Source: Promethearchaeota archaeon
GTDB taxonomy: Archaea > Asgardarchaeota > Lokiarchaeia > Sigynarchaeales > SOKP01
Assembly: GCA_013375495.1 (NCBI GenBank)
Contig: JABXKC010000011.1
Span: forward strand, 1-64,000
DNA length: 64,000 nucleotides
Direction: 5' to 3'
The notes under the pieces were generated by a model. The model saw nothing but the letters and a program-made list of their open reading frames with translations, searched no databases and was not told where the DNA came from. This document shows positions 19,149 to 28,562 of the stretch, one piece after another. Made by a program: the position numbers and the translations under genes. The first letter of the stretch is position 1. Each line of letters begins with the position of its first letter.

Positions 19149-20351
19149 ATGATTAGAATGCTTGACGAAAATCGTATTAAACAAAATTTAGATTCTTTTG
19201 CTTTCCCAAGATTATCAGGAACGGAAGGTGAGAAAAAGGCACTAAAGATAGCTTTCCAAAAAGTGGAAACATTAAATCTTAAACCTTTAATCCAAGACTT
19301 TACATTTAGCACATATTTTGGGCGTATTTACCCAAAATTAGCGTTTATATTAGGATTTATGGTACTCTTTTTGCTCTATCTAAATTTTATAACAGTCTTA
19401 ATACCAATTCTCCTAATAGTAATTATTATAATATTGGGATTTTTATTCATACTTGCGATAAAACCAGAAGTAATAAAGTTGCCAAGGGTATTAATTTCAA
19501 GTAATCTTTATGTTAAAATTGGCTCTAATCTAAAAAATGGTAAAGTAGACACTAGAAATAATGATAGATTAGTCCCTGAGAGGAGTATTTTTTTCATGTG
19601 TCATCTCGATTCAAAAGGACAAAGATTTTCGATACTTTATCGTGTTAGAATTATAAGAACATGGGTATTTTCAGGGATAATTGTCTTAGTAATAGTGATA
19701 TTAAAGAATTTAATTTTTCCTTGGTTTCCCTTAATATTTTACATCATTGGAATCGTTCCTATTGCAACAAACTTATGTTCTGCAATTGCTTTTCTATTTA
19801 ATACTACAGATAATAAGTCTAATGGAGCAATTGATAACGCATCAGGAATTGCGTGCGTTTTTGAACTACTTTCTTATTTTTCAAATCCAGAAAATAGATT
19901 AAAACATTATAATTTATGGTTTATCTTTACTGGAGCAGAAGAATGTGGAACAATGGGAATTAGAAATTTCTATCAAATTGTTAAAGATCTTAACAAAAAA
20001 GAATCTATGATTTTTAATTTCGATTCAATCGCTAAAAGTACATACTTCTTTCCAGATAGGAAGACATCGAATCAAGTTAAAACTATTTTTGATATGTTTG
20101 TTAAAAATAACAGGGATTTAATAATTAAAACGAGTCCTATAAAGCTTCCATTCGGTTCCCACACTGACGGTTATTATTTAAAAAAAAAGAATTTCCATGG
20201 CATTGGATTTGGTGATTTGGAGTGTTACGAGCACATCCATTCAATTCATGATACAGTAGACAAAGTGGATGTATCTTTGTTAAAAAGACTCTGTGAAACT
20301 ATCATAGATAACTTAATAGTGTTTGATGACCAATTTAAAAGTAAAGATTAG
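19149..20351 (+). CDS. Membrane-anchored M28-family peptidase
   Basis: A 400-residue protein of the M28 aminopeptidase family. Likely zinc ligands and catalytic residues are H and D in CHLDSKGQ, D in GAIDNASGIA, the EE pair in GAEECGTMG, and a histidine in GSHTDG. Hydrophobic segments interrupt the fold near residues 64-105 and 172-215, so it is an integral membrane protein. The N-terminal motif PRLSGTEGEKKA is shared with a paralogue at 33433-34701. It begins 11 bp after ilvD and ends 27 bp before an adenine methyltransferase gene. The substrate is unknown; processing of peptides at the membrane is inferred. Confidence 0.82.
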   Translation: MIRMLDENRIKQNLDSFAFPRLSGTEGEKKALKIAFQKVETLNLKPLIQDFTFSTYFGRIYPKLAFILGFMVLFLLYLNFITVLIPILLIVIIIILGFLFILAIKPEVIKLPRVLISSNLYVKIGSNLKNGKVDTRNNDRLVPERSIFFMCHLDSKGQRFSILYRVRIIRTWVFSGIIVLVIVILKNLIFPWFPLIFYIIGIVPIATNLCSAIAFLFNTTDNKSNGAIDNASGIACVFELLSYFSNPENRLKHYNLWFIFTGAEECGTMGIRNFYQIVKDLNKKESMIFNFDSIAKSTYFFPDRKTSNQVKTIFDMFVKNNRDLIIKTSPIKLPFGSHTDGYYLKKKNFHGIGFGDLECYEHIHSIHDTVDKVDVSLLKRLCETIIDNLIVFDDQFKSKD

Positions 20352-20378
20352 ATATAAAAAGATTTAACGATTGGAAAT

Positions 20379-21905
20379 TTGAACGATAAGGAATTAGGCG
20401 TGGTTTTAACGCCCCCTACAACCGCAGATTATATCGTGTCCAGATTAGGAACAATTTCTAGTAATCAGAAAGTATTAGATCCATGCGTAGGTCCCGGAGT
20501 TTTCGTAAAATCTTTATTGAAAGCTGGTGTTGACAATACACAAATCTATTGTCATGACATAAACTCGGATTATAAATCTAGTATTGAAAAATTTGGCGTA
20601 AACTTCAAGGCGATTGATAATTTACTCTCGTTTGATTCAGAGTGTCATAGTGAATATGACTTCATCGTTGGAAATCCACCTTATCTGAATAAAGCAAGCA
20701 GTTATGTGAGGAAAAATCGAGCTAAACTGAAACAAATTTATGGAAAGATCAATGCTCATGAAACATATTCAATGTTTATAGTCAATAGTATTTGGCGTTT
20801 GAAAGAGGGGGGGAAATTAGGTTTCATTACTAGTGATTCTTTTCTAACTTTGAGCACGCATACGAAATTGAGAAGCTTTATTCTTAAAAACTGCGTAATA
20901 AATGAAATTTTACTTGCTCCAATTAATTTGTTTGATAAACAATATGTAAGCACGTACCCCATAATATTCTTTCTTACTAAGCGTTCGAAAGAGGAAAATG
21001 AGCAAGTTCGGGATAACAACCTAATGGAAATTATCCCTCGCGTTAAATATGAGAGCGAGTATTGGAATCCCCCCGTAGTAATTGAGATAGAGCAAAAAAG
21101 ATATAAATCGCTCCCTTTTAGCATTTTTTTCGTAAACGCTGAAGAACAAATATTAGATTTGTTCGAAAACGCACCGAAGCTAGAGAATTATCTGAAGGGA
21201 TACATCGGAATGCACACCCATAATAATAAAAAATTCATAGCTGCGATTGAAAGTACTGAACTTGCGAGCATTTTTAGAAAGAAAAGCAACTTGGAAAAAA
21301 AAAGTGAGTTATTTAAAGTAATTTCTCGCCTTGATCTGGAAGAAAAAAGATGGAAACCGTATTTAAAAAGAGGTGGAGGGGATCAATACTATAGACCTAT
21401 TATGGAAGCTTTAGATTGGGATCAAGATTCAATCTCTATATATGATATTCCGAAATCAGTCCCTTTTGAAGAGGAGGGGATTATCATAAGTGGTGTGAGT
21501 TCGAGGTTAGCTGCGCGTTACATGCCTAAAGGTTGTTATTGGGACTCTAATAAAGCAATGGGATTTATCGTTCAGGATCGTTCAATCTCAATTGAATACT
21601 TTTTAGGATTATTGAATAGCTCGTTATATAACTATCTCTCAAAAGGCATTTTAAACAACACTAATAGCATTCAACTAACAGGGTTACACTCGCTACCGTT
21701 TATAAAACCCGATAGAGAAACCCAAGAAGAAGTTAGTTCATTAGTCAAAAAAATAATTGAAAATAAGAAGAAAAATTTGTCTTACGACTATACTGAGGAA
21801 CAGAAATATATAGATAATATTATTTTTGAGCTTTATTCTAAAGAATATCATTTTTCACAGAATCTTAGGAAAACTTTAAAAGAAAATTACGCGATTTATA
21901 AATAA
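20379..21905 (+). CDS. N6-adenine DNA methyltransferase, Eco57I/TaqI-like
   Basis: A 508-residue gamma-class adenine methyltransferase. It starts with the characteristic VVLTPPTTADYIV, then motif I DPCVGPGVF (34-42), and catalytic NPPYL at 99-103. GGKLGFITSDSFL is the following conserved strand. The C-terminal 250 residues likely hold the recognition domain (EEGIIISGVSSRLAARY region). No nuclease gene or nuclease motif is adjacent, so this is another solitary methyltransferase. Translation starts at TTG, 27 bp after the peptidase gene. The target site cannot be predicted. Confidence 0.85.
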   Translation: MNDKELGVVLTPPTTADYIVSRLGTISSNQKVLDPCVGPGVFVKSLLKAGVDNTQIYCHDINSDYKSSIEKFGVNFKAIDNLLSFDSECHSEYDFIVGNPPYLNKASSYVRKNRAKLKQIYGKINAHETYSMFIVNSIWRLKEGGKLGFITSDSFLTLSTHTKLRSFILKNCVINEILLAPINLFDKQYVSTYPIIFFLTKRSKEENEQVRDNNLMEIIPRVKYESEYWNPPVVIEIEQKRYKSLPFSIFFVNAEEQILDLFENAPKLENYLKGYIGMHTHNNKKFIAAIESTELASIFRKKSNLEKKSELFKVISRLDLEEKRWKPYLKRGGGDQYYRPIMEALDWDQDSISIYDIPKSVPFEEEGIIISGVSSRLAARYMPKGCYWDSNKAMGFIVQDRSISIEYFLGLLNSSLYNYLSKGILNNTNSIQLTGLHSLPFIKPDRETQEEVSSLVKKIIENKKKNLSYDYTEEQKYIDNIIFELYSKEYHFSQNLRKTLKENYAIYK

Positions 21906-21911
21906 TCTATT

Positions 21912-23204
21912 TTATAGGAGTAAATATTTTTCAAGTTCCCACTCCAAATCTTTTCCTTCATTTTTAGCTGTTTGGTAATCCTCAATCTCTTTACTCTTAA
22001 GTTCCATAAATATGTCTACTAATTGTTTTCCGAGATTCTTAAGAACGAATTTGCTAGTACCGAAAGCCTCTAATGCTTCAGCTAGATTTTGAGGTAGCTT
22101 TTTAATTCCTAAGGTTTGACGCTTTTCCACAGTTAAATTGTCAATATTTTCTGTAACAGGCAAGGTTGGTTCAATTTTCTTTTTTATTCCATCTAAGCCA
22201 GCTGCGAGTAATAGAGCTGTTCCTAAGTAAATATTCATTACAGCATCGCCTGCGCGATATTCAATTCTAGCAGATTTTTCGTATCCTGGCACCCGAATTA
22301 AAGCCGTTCTATTACCTATACCCCAAGATATATAGACTGGAGCTTCATGATTAGGAATAAGTCTTTTGTACGAATTAGTAATAGGATTCAAAATGGCGGA
22401 GAGAGCATCAGTATGTTTTTGGATTCCACCTATATAATAACGGAGAATATCGCTTAAATCTGCGTCAGTATCGCCAAAAACATTTTTTCCCTCTTTTTCT
22501 AAATATTGATGTAAATGTAACCCACTTCCTGCTACTAATGGGAAAGGCTTTGGCATAAATGTAGTAATTAGGTTCTTATGACTAGATTCATTTCTAATTA
22601 TCATTTTTGCCGTTTGTACGTTATCAGCTTGATTTAGAGCGTTGTTTGGCAAAAATTCAATTTCATGTTGACTTGGTCCTACCTCATGGTGTATGGTCTT
22701 AATTCCAATACCCATATTCATCATAACACTAGAAATTTGATGGCGTAATTTATTAAATTGGTCCTTAGGAGGAAGATCCATGTAAGTCCCAGTATCAGCG
22801 GGTTCTCGATCGTCATTTATGAAATACCATTCTAATTCTGGTCTTGTTAAAAAATTATAACCTAATGAACTCGCTTTTCCAAGTATTTTTCTTAGTATCC
22901 CTCGTGGACAGGTAGGGTAGGCTTTGCCTTTATTGTCGGTTACATCGCAAATAAACCTCCCAACCTTAGGATTCCACGGGATTATCGCAAATGTGTTTAA
23001 ATCTGGAACAATTTTCATGTCGCTTTGCTCGGTTTTTAAAAAACCCAGACTTGAACCGTCAATACCAGTTCCATCCTTCATGGAGTCCCATATCTTTACC
23101 GGAAAATCAACCCCTTTAAAATCCCCTAAAATCGTTGTAAATTGAAATTGTAAAAACTTAATTCCTTCATCTCTAAATAATTTCATATAATCTTTAACAG
23201 TCAT
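21912..23204 (-). CDS. glnA: Glutamine synthetase (GlnA-like)
   Basis: A class-I-type glutamine synthetase fold of 430 residues. Conserved signatures are GTGIDGSSLGF at the N-terminal domain, the metal-binding ELEWYF and HHEVGPSQHEIEF, the histidine in GSGLHLHQYL, the NSYKRLIPNHEAPVY loop, and IEYRAGDA. It lacks the adenylylation-type tail loop of long enterobacterial enzymes. The gene follows the ThDP-enzyme gene by 12 bp on the same strand; its AGGTG site overlaps the upstream stop region, so the two are coupled. Because several GS homologues act on other amines, a gamma-glutamyl-amine ligase role is a minor alternative. Confidence 0.88.
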   Translation of the reverse strand: MTVKDYMKLFRDEGIKFLQFQFTTILGDFKGVDFPVKIWDSMKDGTGIDGSSLGFLKTEQSDMKIVPDLNTFAIIPWNPKVGRFICDVTDNKGKAYPTCPRGILRKILGKASSLGYNFLTRPELEWYFINDDREPADTGTYMDLPPKDQFNKLRHQISSVMMNMGIGIKTIHHEVGPSQHEIEFLPNNALNQADNVQTAKMIIRNESSHKNLITTFMPKPFPLVAGSGLHLHQYLEKEGKNVFGDTDADLSDILRYYIGGIQKHTDALSAILNPITNSYKRLIPNHEAPVYISWGIGNRTALIRVPGYEKSARIEYRAGDAVMNIYLGTALLLAAGLDGIKKKIEPTLPVTENIDNLTVEKRQTLGIKKLPQNLAEALEAFGTSKFVLKNLGKQLVDIFMELKSKEIEDYQTAKNEGKDLEWELEKYLLL

Positions 23205-23216
23205 AAAACATCACAC

Positions 23217-25034
23217 CTAGAGCTTTTCTTGTTTTAAGTCTTCCTCGTATTGTTTTCTTCGCTCTTTTAGATATGCTGGGCGCGGTACATCCCAGAATCC
23301 TGCAGTTAAAGAGCCACTAAAAGGGAATTTTCGATTTACAAGAATTTCTATTACAACAGGTTTATTAGATTTGATCGCTCGCTTTAGCGCGGGAATTACC
23401 TCTTCCCTTTTAGAAATCTTCTCAGAGTAACATCCAAATGCTTCACCAATTTTAGCAAAATCTGGAGAGTATGAATTACCATCTTTATCTTCGAATGCTG
23501 TCCCATAACCACGATTTTCTCCAAAAGCAGCTTGTTGTAAGTCTTTAATAGCAATCCAACCATGGTTGTTTAAAACTATAAAGAAGAGGTTAGATAAACC
23601 TAATTGAACTGCTACAGATAGTTCCGAAATCGTCATCATGAAATCACCGTCTCCTACGAGCGCTACGACTTGACGATTAGGTTTTCCTATATCTATGGAC
23701 CCTATTTTAGCACCAATTGCAGCTGGAACACTATAACCCATTGTAGAGAACCCACCAGCAGTAAAACATGTTTTAGGTTCGTAGAATTCTAATTCTTGAA
23801 TCATTTGAGCTTGAACGTTTCCAGAACTAGTCACAATTACAGCATCGCGGTCGAAAAATTTGCGAACTTCTCTTAGTACAGTGGAAATCATTACCGGTAC
23901 TTTAGAATCATCTCGAAACTCATCAAGAGAATTAAACCATCTCACTTTCTCTTCTTGCATTTCTTTATAGTAATCAGTAGTCTTATAGTCAACAGAATAG
24001 TCAGTGAGTTCTTCTAAGATTTGTCGCAAACATGCTTTCGCGTCCCCTACTACTCCAACTGAAACAGGATAGTTCTTTCCAATTTCATGAGGATCAATAT
24101 CTATTTGAATTAATTTTGTAGGAGGAATCGAAAAACTTATTCCATCCTTATAGGAACTTGCTGTTTGATCGGCAAATCTGCAACCAACAGCAAGTAGAAC
24201 ATCAGAAGTAGAAGTCATCTCTAATCCAACTGTAGTTCCCTTACTCCCAGTAGCCCAACAAAAAAGAGGGTGATCATTTGGAAATGCATCTTTTGCCATC
24301 ATTGTAGAAACCACTCCAGCTCCAACTTTTTCTGCGAGCTCCTTAATCTCATCAAAAGCGTCAGATGTAACAATACCTCCTCCTAACAAAAAGACCGGTC
24401 TTTTTGCTTTTTTTAATAAAGATGAAGCTTCTTTAATACTTTTGGGATCACCCATTATACTTCCGGATGATCTTCGCTCTATGGGTACTGGAATTTCGGT
24501 ATCAATTGCGTTAGCTTGTACGTCCATGGGGAGATCAATATGAACTGGACCTCTTCTCCCAGTTAACATATAATTAAAAGCTCTTTGCATTATTGTAGGT
24601 AATTGTCCCACAGTATCCACTTCAAAACTCCGTTTTACGATAGGTTCTAAAATTTTCGGCATGCTGGAATCTTTTTTCCTTTCTATTTCTTGAAGAACTC
24701 CTTTTCCTCTCATGTGTACATGAGTATCTCCTGTAATTATCAGGCACGGGAAAGAATCTACATATGCATCAGCGACGCCTATAGCAGTATTAATTGCTCC
24801 CGGCCCAATTGAAGTAAAAACACAGATCGGCTTTCCAGTTATTCTATAATATCCTACTGCGAGGTGTACTCCAGACATTTCTTGTTTAGGTTGGATTATC
24901 TGAACTTTATCCTTGTTCCTATAAAAAGCATCAACTAAAGGTAAGTTTCCGTGACCAGGAATTCCGATAACGTACTTGACTCCCTCTTTTATAAGGTATT
25001 TTGTTATTATTTCTCCTCCAGTGTAATATGGCAT
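23217..25034 (-). CDS. ThDP-dependent enzyme, acetolactate-synthase-like
   Basis: A 605-residue thiamine-diphosphate enzyme with the three-domain layout of acetolactate synthase, pyruvate oxidase and oxalyl-CoA decarboxylase. The catalytic glutamate is in PKQEMSGVHLAVGYYR. The central domain has RPVFLLGGGIV, and the ThDP/Mg motif is GDGDFMMTISELSVAVQ ending in LNNHGW. There is no small regulatory subunit gene nearby, so acetolactate synthase is plausible but unproven. Operon coupling to glutamine synthetase gives no clear hint. The ATG at 25034 is preferred over a TTG six codons upstream. Confidence 0.8.
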   Translation of the reverse strand: MPYYTGGEIITKYLIKEGVKYVIGIPGHGNLPLVDAFYRNKDKVQIIQPKQEMSGVHLAVGYYRITGKPICVFTSIGPGAINTAIGVADAYVDSFPCLIITGDTHVHMRGKGVLQEIERKKDSSMPKILEPIVKRSFEVDTVGQLPTIMQRAFNYMLTGRRGPVHIDLPMDVQANAIDTEIPVPIERRSSGSIMGDPKSIKEASSLLKKAKRPVFLLGGGIVTSDAFDEIKELAEKVGAGVVSTMMAKDAFPNDHPLFCWATGSKGTTVGLEMTSTSDVLLAVGCRFADQTASSYKDGISFSIPPTKLIQIDIDPHEIGKNYPVSVGVVGDAKACLRQILEELTDYSVDYKTTDYYKEMQEEKVRWFNSLDEFRDDSKVPVMISTVLREVRKFFDRDAVIVTSSGNVQAQMIQELEFYEPKTCFTAGGFSTMGYSVPAAIGAKIGSIDIGKPNRQVVALVGDGDFMMTISELSVAVQLGLSNLFFIVLNNHGWIAIKDLQQAAFGENRGYGTAFEDKDGNSYSPDFAKIGEAFGCYSEKISKREEVIPALKRAIKSNKPVVIEILVNRKFPFSGSLTAGFWDVPRPAYLKERRKQYEEDLKQEKL

Positions 25035-25222
25035 TATTATCAGCTCTATCAAACTTATATATTTTTTTTAATACTTAGAGGAAGAAATGTTAGAAATTAA
25101 ATTTTTATTAAATCTAAGTATTTTTAAAAATTTACTGATCCCCCTCAATTTATAAGGTGAACATCAAGTTTTTACATTATACAATTTTGAGTTATATTAC
25201 ATTTCACAGCTGATTAATAAAA

Positions 25223-26527
25223 GTGCCATCGACTTTAGAAAAGATAAGAGTCTTAGGGGAAAATTCTAAGTACGACATCTGTGCCAGCACCGCTTCCAGT
25301 CGAACTGAAAAATATCCAAATCTTTTTGGAGATCAAAAAAAAACAATAGGGAATACGGTTAGCGCGGGGATTTGTCATAGTTATACTCCTGATGGTCGTT
25401 GTATGAGTTTATTTAAAACTCTATATACTAACCGATGTATATATAACTGTAAATATTGCTTTTCTCATAATTGTAAGCATAAAATGAGTTTTTCACCTGA
25501 AGAATACGCCCGTACATTTATGAAGCTCTATTCAATGAACGTAGTAGAAGGAGTATTCATATCCTCTGCTGTATGTGGTAGTGCTGACCAAACGACAGAA
25601 GAAATGCTAGAGGCGATAAGGCTTCTTCGCTTTAAATATAACTTTGGGGGATATGTACATTTTAAATGTTTGCCCGGCGTGAGCCAATCCTTGCTTAAAG
25701 ACGCAATTTCTTTATCGGATCGCATCTCAATTAATACAGAAGCTTCCACTAAGGATCATCTCTCTGAAATCGCGGAACAAAAAGATTATTACAATGATAT
25801 AATAATGCGTCAACGCTGGTTAAAAAAGATTCGTATTAAGCATAACGAAGAAGCCCTCAAAACGATGAAGGATTTAAAAGCTGATAATAAATTAAAAGAT
25901 CAAGAAAGGATGATTAAGGAACGCCGTGAAGATGGATATAAAAAATTTCGATGGGACGGTGCACCAATTTTAAATTGTGGACAAACGACCCAATTTGTAG
26001 TAGGGGCAGCAGAACACGAAACTGATTTAGATTTACTTAAACGTATTGATTGGGGATATCGCGAGATTGATTTAAGGCGAGCTTATTTCTCTTCTTTTAT
26101 CCCAATAGAAGGTACACCATTAGGAAACAAACAAGGTGCTTCGCTAGATAGAGAACATAGATTATACCAGAGCGATTGGTTACTAAGAATATATCATTTT
26201 AAGCTAAATGATTTAAAAGAAGTACTAACAGAAGAAGGGAATTTACCAAAAGGAGACCCAAAAATTCATTTAGCAAGAGATTATTTTAAAGAACACGGTC
26301 GTGTAGACCCAAATCAATGCTCTTACCAAGAATTACTCCGAGTTCCTGGAATTGGGCCGATTTCAGCAAAAAGAATTATCAACTTGCGTGCTCAGAAGTA
26401 TAAATTTAATCGTAGACAAGATTTAAGAGCTGTTGGAGTAGTTTTAAAACGAGCTGATCCTTTTCTTTCTATAGATGGATGTACCCAAACTACTCTTAAT
26501 AATTTTACCAATAATAATAGAAATTAA
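25223..26527 (+). CDS. Radical SAM protein of the UDG-linked DNA repair/modification family
   Basis: A 434-residue radical SAM enzyme. The cluster motif CIYNCKYC is at 72-79 and is preceded by ICHSYTPDGRC, typical of the family known as putative DNA modification/repair radical SAM proteins that are linked or fused to uracil-DNA-glycosylase-like proteins. A helix-hairpin-helix DNA-binding motif lies at about 350-380 (ELLRVPGIGPISAKRI). The next gene encodes the usual partner with a DUF4130-like domain, 18 bp downstream. Function has not been established; action on damaged or modified DNA bases is the family-level hypothesis. The GTG start at 25223 has no strong ribosome-binding site. Confidence 0.85.
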   Translation: MPSTLEKIRVLGENSKYDICASTASSRTEKYPNLFGDQKKTIGNTVSAGICHSYTPDGRCMSLFKTLYTNRCIYNCKYCFSHNCKHKMSFSPEEYARTFMKLYSMNVVEGVFISSAVCGSADQTTEEMLEAIRLLRFKYNFGGYVHFKCLPGVSQSLLKDAISLSDRISINTEASTKDHLSEIAEQKDYYNDIIMRQRWLKKIRIKHNEEALKTMKDLKADNKLKDQERMIKERREDGYKKFRWDGAPILNCGQTTQFVVGAAEHETDLDLLKRIDWGYREIDLRRAYFSSFIPIEGTPLGNKQGASLDREHRLYQSDWLLRIYHFKLNDLKEVLTEEGNLPKGDPKIHLARDYFKEHGRVDPNQCSYQELLRVPGIGPISAKRIINLRAQKYKFNRRQDLRAVGVVLKRADPFLSIDGCTQTTLNNFTNNNRN

Positions 26528-26545
26528 AACTTATGTGGATATAAA

Positions 26546-27199
26546 ATGGTAAAAAGTCGAGATCCTCTAGAAGTTGTTGGATGTTCTAGAGGTTACTCGC
26601 ATGAGGAGCTGATAAATAACCTTCATCGTCATGCTTCATATTCTCCAGTAATAGAACAACAAATTAGAGCGATTCCTGAAGCAGTACTCCGTAATTCAGG
26701 TACTCAAATGGCAAAAAAAATCAATCGGATGATGCGAGAAGTATCCACAGAAGTTTATCGCGCAAAACAATTTACGCGGACAGAAATTAACGATCGAGGC
26801 GTGTTATTTGGAGTTGTCTCCTTAAAACATCAAGTGATTGATTTAGTGTTGAACTATTTTCATGAAAGATGGCCTGAGTGCGTTATATGCCTGTATAATG
26901 AAAGAAAACATAAAACCGGGATAATAGATGAAAAAGGAAAGATCCTGGAGATTAATTTACCGTTAACCGATGTCGTAGATAAATTAAGTATATCCCGTCC
27001 CCTCATTCCCTATTTTGATGATATCCAATTTTCGGGTGAAGAAATCTTTGAGACTTTATATAAATCACAGTTCATATCTGAAAGAGAAAACAAGGAATAT
27101 TTTAAAAAAATGATTCCTGATCATTGTTATAAGTTACCTGGGATGAAATATGGCGTAGAAAAACATTTCCGAAATAAGAAGCTTAATGAATTCTTATGA
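26546..27199 (+). CDS. DUF4130-like probable DNA metabolism protein
   Basis: A 217-residue protein resembling the conserved partner of the UDG-linked radical SAM enzymes. The core runs from MMREVSTEVYRAKQFTRTEI through VLNYFHERWPECVICLYNERKHK to the region near residue 150, matching the family pattern of a basic helix, a two-strand unit and an aromatic-rich helix followed by a W/F-P-x-C segment. No uracil-DNA-glycosylase domain is fused at the C-terminus, unlike many homologues. It is co-directional with the radical SAM gene and is followed by a cytosine-C5 methyltransferase gene, so all three may act on DNA bases. Confidence 0.7.
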   Translation: MVKSRDPLEVVGCSRGYSHEELINNLHRHASYSPVIEQQIRAIPEAVLRNSGTQMAKKINRMMREVSTEVYRAKQFTRTEINDRGVLFGVVSLKHQVIDLVLNYFHERWPECVICLYNERKHKTGIIDEKGKILEINLPLTDVVDKLSISRPLIPYFDDIQFSGEEIFETLYKSQFISERENKEYFKKMIPDHCYKLPGMKYGVEKHFRNKKLNEFL

Positions 27200-27351
27200 A
27201 AGTGTGAAGAAGGTAACATATTCAAATATATAAATAATAAAAACTGATTTTTATTTAATATATTTCATAAAAAAATCACTTACAGATAGCTTTTAACTAT
27301 TATATAATTAAGTGACAAATTCAATGCCTCAAATGTGTTGTCAATAGAAAT

Positions 27352-27366
27352 GGTGAAGTAGAAATT
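27352..27366 (+). promoter_or_regulatory. GGTG ribosome-binding site with AUU start
   Basis: GGTG at 27352-27355 is followed after eight bases by ATT at 27364. The downstream frame has no ATG, GTG or TTG before the mandatory motif I of the methyltransferase. The spacing equals that seen at the ATT gene at 51174. Confidence 0.6.
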
Positions 27367-28473
27367 CTTATAGATTTATTTTCAGGAGCAGGCGGGTTAT
27401 CTCACGGGTTTGTATTGGCAGATTTTAAGATAAATTTAGCGATTGAGTTAGAAAAAAACTATTTTGAGGCCTATAACTATAATCACCCTGAAAGTTTAAA
27501 CCTTAATGAAGATATTACAAAATTGGATTGCGGCGAGATGGACGATACCCATATTAAAGGGAAAGAAGTTAAAGGAATAATTGGAGGGCCTCCGTGTATC
27601 GGATTTTCGTCAGTAGGGAACAGGAGACCAGACGATCCCCGTAATATGCTCGTTTTCTTCTTTATAAAATGGGTAGAATATTTTAAACCTACCTTTTTTG
27701 TTATGGAAAATGTTAAAGGCATACTGACCATGAGTAAAGGACAAGTAGTAGAAAAAATAAAAGAAATGTATCACGATATCGGTTATAACTGCAAAATGCA
27801 AGTATTACTCGCAGCGGAATACGGAGTACCGCAGCTGAGGGAAAGAGTTTTTTTTATAGGAACTAAGGATGATAGCATACAAAATTTAAAAATTACAAAA
27901 ACTAATCAGAAAGAAGAGAAGCAAAAAACCGATTGTGAAGATTCATTACCGCCATTTCTAAAAGTCAAAGACGCTTTATCAGATATTCTCGATATTACTC
28001 CTCTCAATAAAAAAATTAGTCCTGATTTAAAGGTAGATTATGATAAACCCTCTAAAACAAATTATCAAGAGTATTTGAGAAAAAATTCTATCAAACTCTA
28101 TGATCATATAGCACCAAATCACAGCAGCGAAGTGGTTGATAGAATTTCTCATATTGAACAGGGTATGAATCACGCTTCTTTACCAAAAAAATATCAACTA
28201 AAAGGAGGATATCCAAATATATATGGCAGGCTTCATTTAAATAAACCAGCAGACACTATTACAGGTAATTGTGGTTGTGTAAGTGCCCCAGGAAGGTTCG
28301 TCCATCCTACCCAAAATAGAGCAATATCTGTTAGAGAAGCGGCTCGACTTCAATCTTTCCCTGACAATTATCGGTTTTTTGGTTCCATGAGAGATAAATA
28401 TAAGCAGATTGGAAATGCGGTCCCTCCCTTAATGGCTACTGCCATTGCGAAAGCAATAAAAGATATCATGTAA
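27364..28473 (+). CDS. DNA (cytosine-5) methyltransferase, AUU start
   Basis: A 369-residue C5-cytosine methyltransferase. Starting at ATT the protein begins with motif I, LIDLFSGAGGLSHGF. The catalytic PPC is at 76-78 (GGPPCIGFSS), ENV at 115-117, QLRERV at 157-162 and GNAVPP near the end. The first canonical start in frame (TTG 27415) would delete motif I, and the frame is closed upstream by TGA at 27313. Hence the start is almost surely the ATT with GGTG eight bases upstream, unless a frameshift has removed the true start. No restriction gene is adjacent. It follows the radical SAM/DUF4130 pair. Confidence 0.85.
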   Translation: MLIDLFSGAGGLSHGFVLADFKINLAIELEKNYFEAYNYNHPESLNLNEDITKLDCGEMDDTHIKGKEVKGIIGGPPCIGFSSVGNRRPDDPRNMLVFFFIKWVEYFKPTFFVMENVKGILTMSKGQVVEKIKEMYHDIGYNCKMQVLLAAEYGVPQLRERVFFIGTKDDSIQNLKITKTNQKEEKQKTDCEDSLPPFLKVKDALSDILDITPLNKKISPDLKVDYDKPSKTNYQEYLRKNSIKLYDHIAPNHSSEVVDRISHIEQGMNHASLPKKYQLKGGYPNIYGRLHLNKPADTITGNCGCVSAPGRFVHPTQNRAISVREAARLQSFPDNYRFFGSMRDKYKQIGNAVPPLMATAIAKAIKDIM

Positions 28474-28495
28474 TTTTGATTTTATAAAATCAAAA
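28474..28495. promoter_or_regulatory. Perfect 22-bp palindrome between methyltransferase and cooC
   Basis: The sequence is a perfect palindrome with half-site TTTTGATTTTA, immediately after the methyltransferase stop codon. Its centre contains TTTATAAA at 28481-28488, a good archaeal TATA box placed about 25 bp before the likely transcription start of the next gene. It could be an operator over a promoter, or a hairpin terminator for the upstream gene; the sequence does not decide. Confidence 0.5.
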
Positions 28496-28562
28496 CTTAA
28501 ATGAGGTGCCACTTTTTCCCACACAAGATCGTGTGGAAACGAATGAAAGAGTGAAAAAAATC

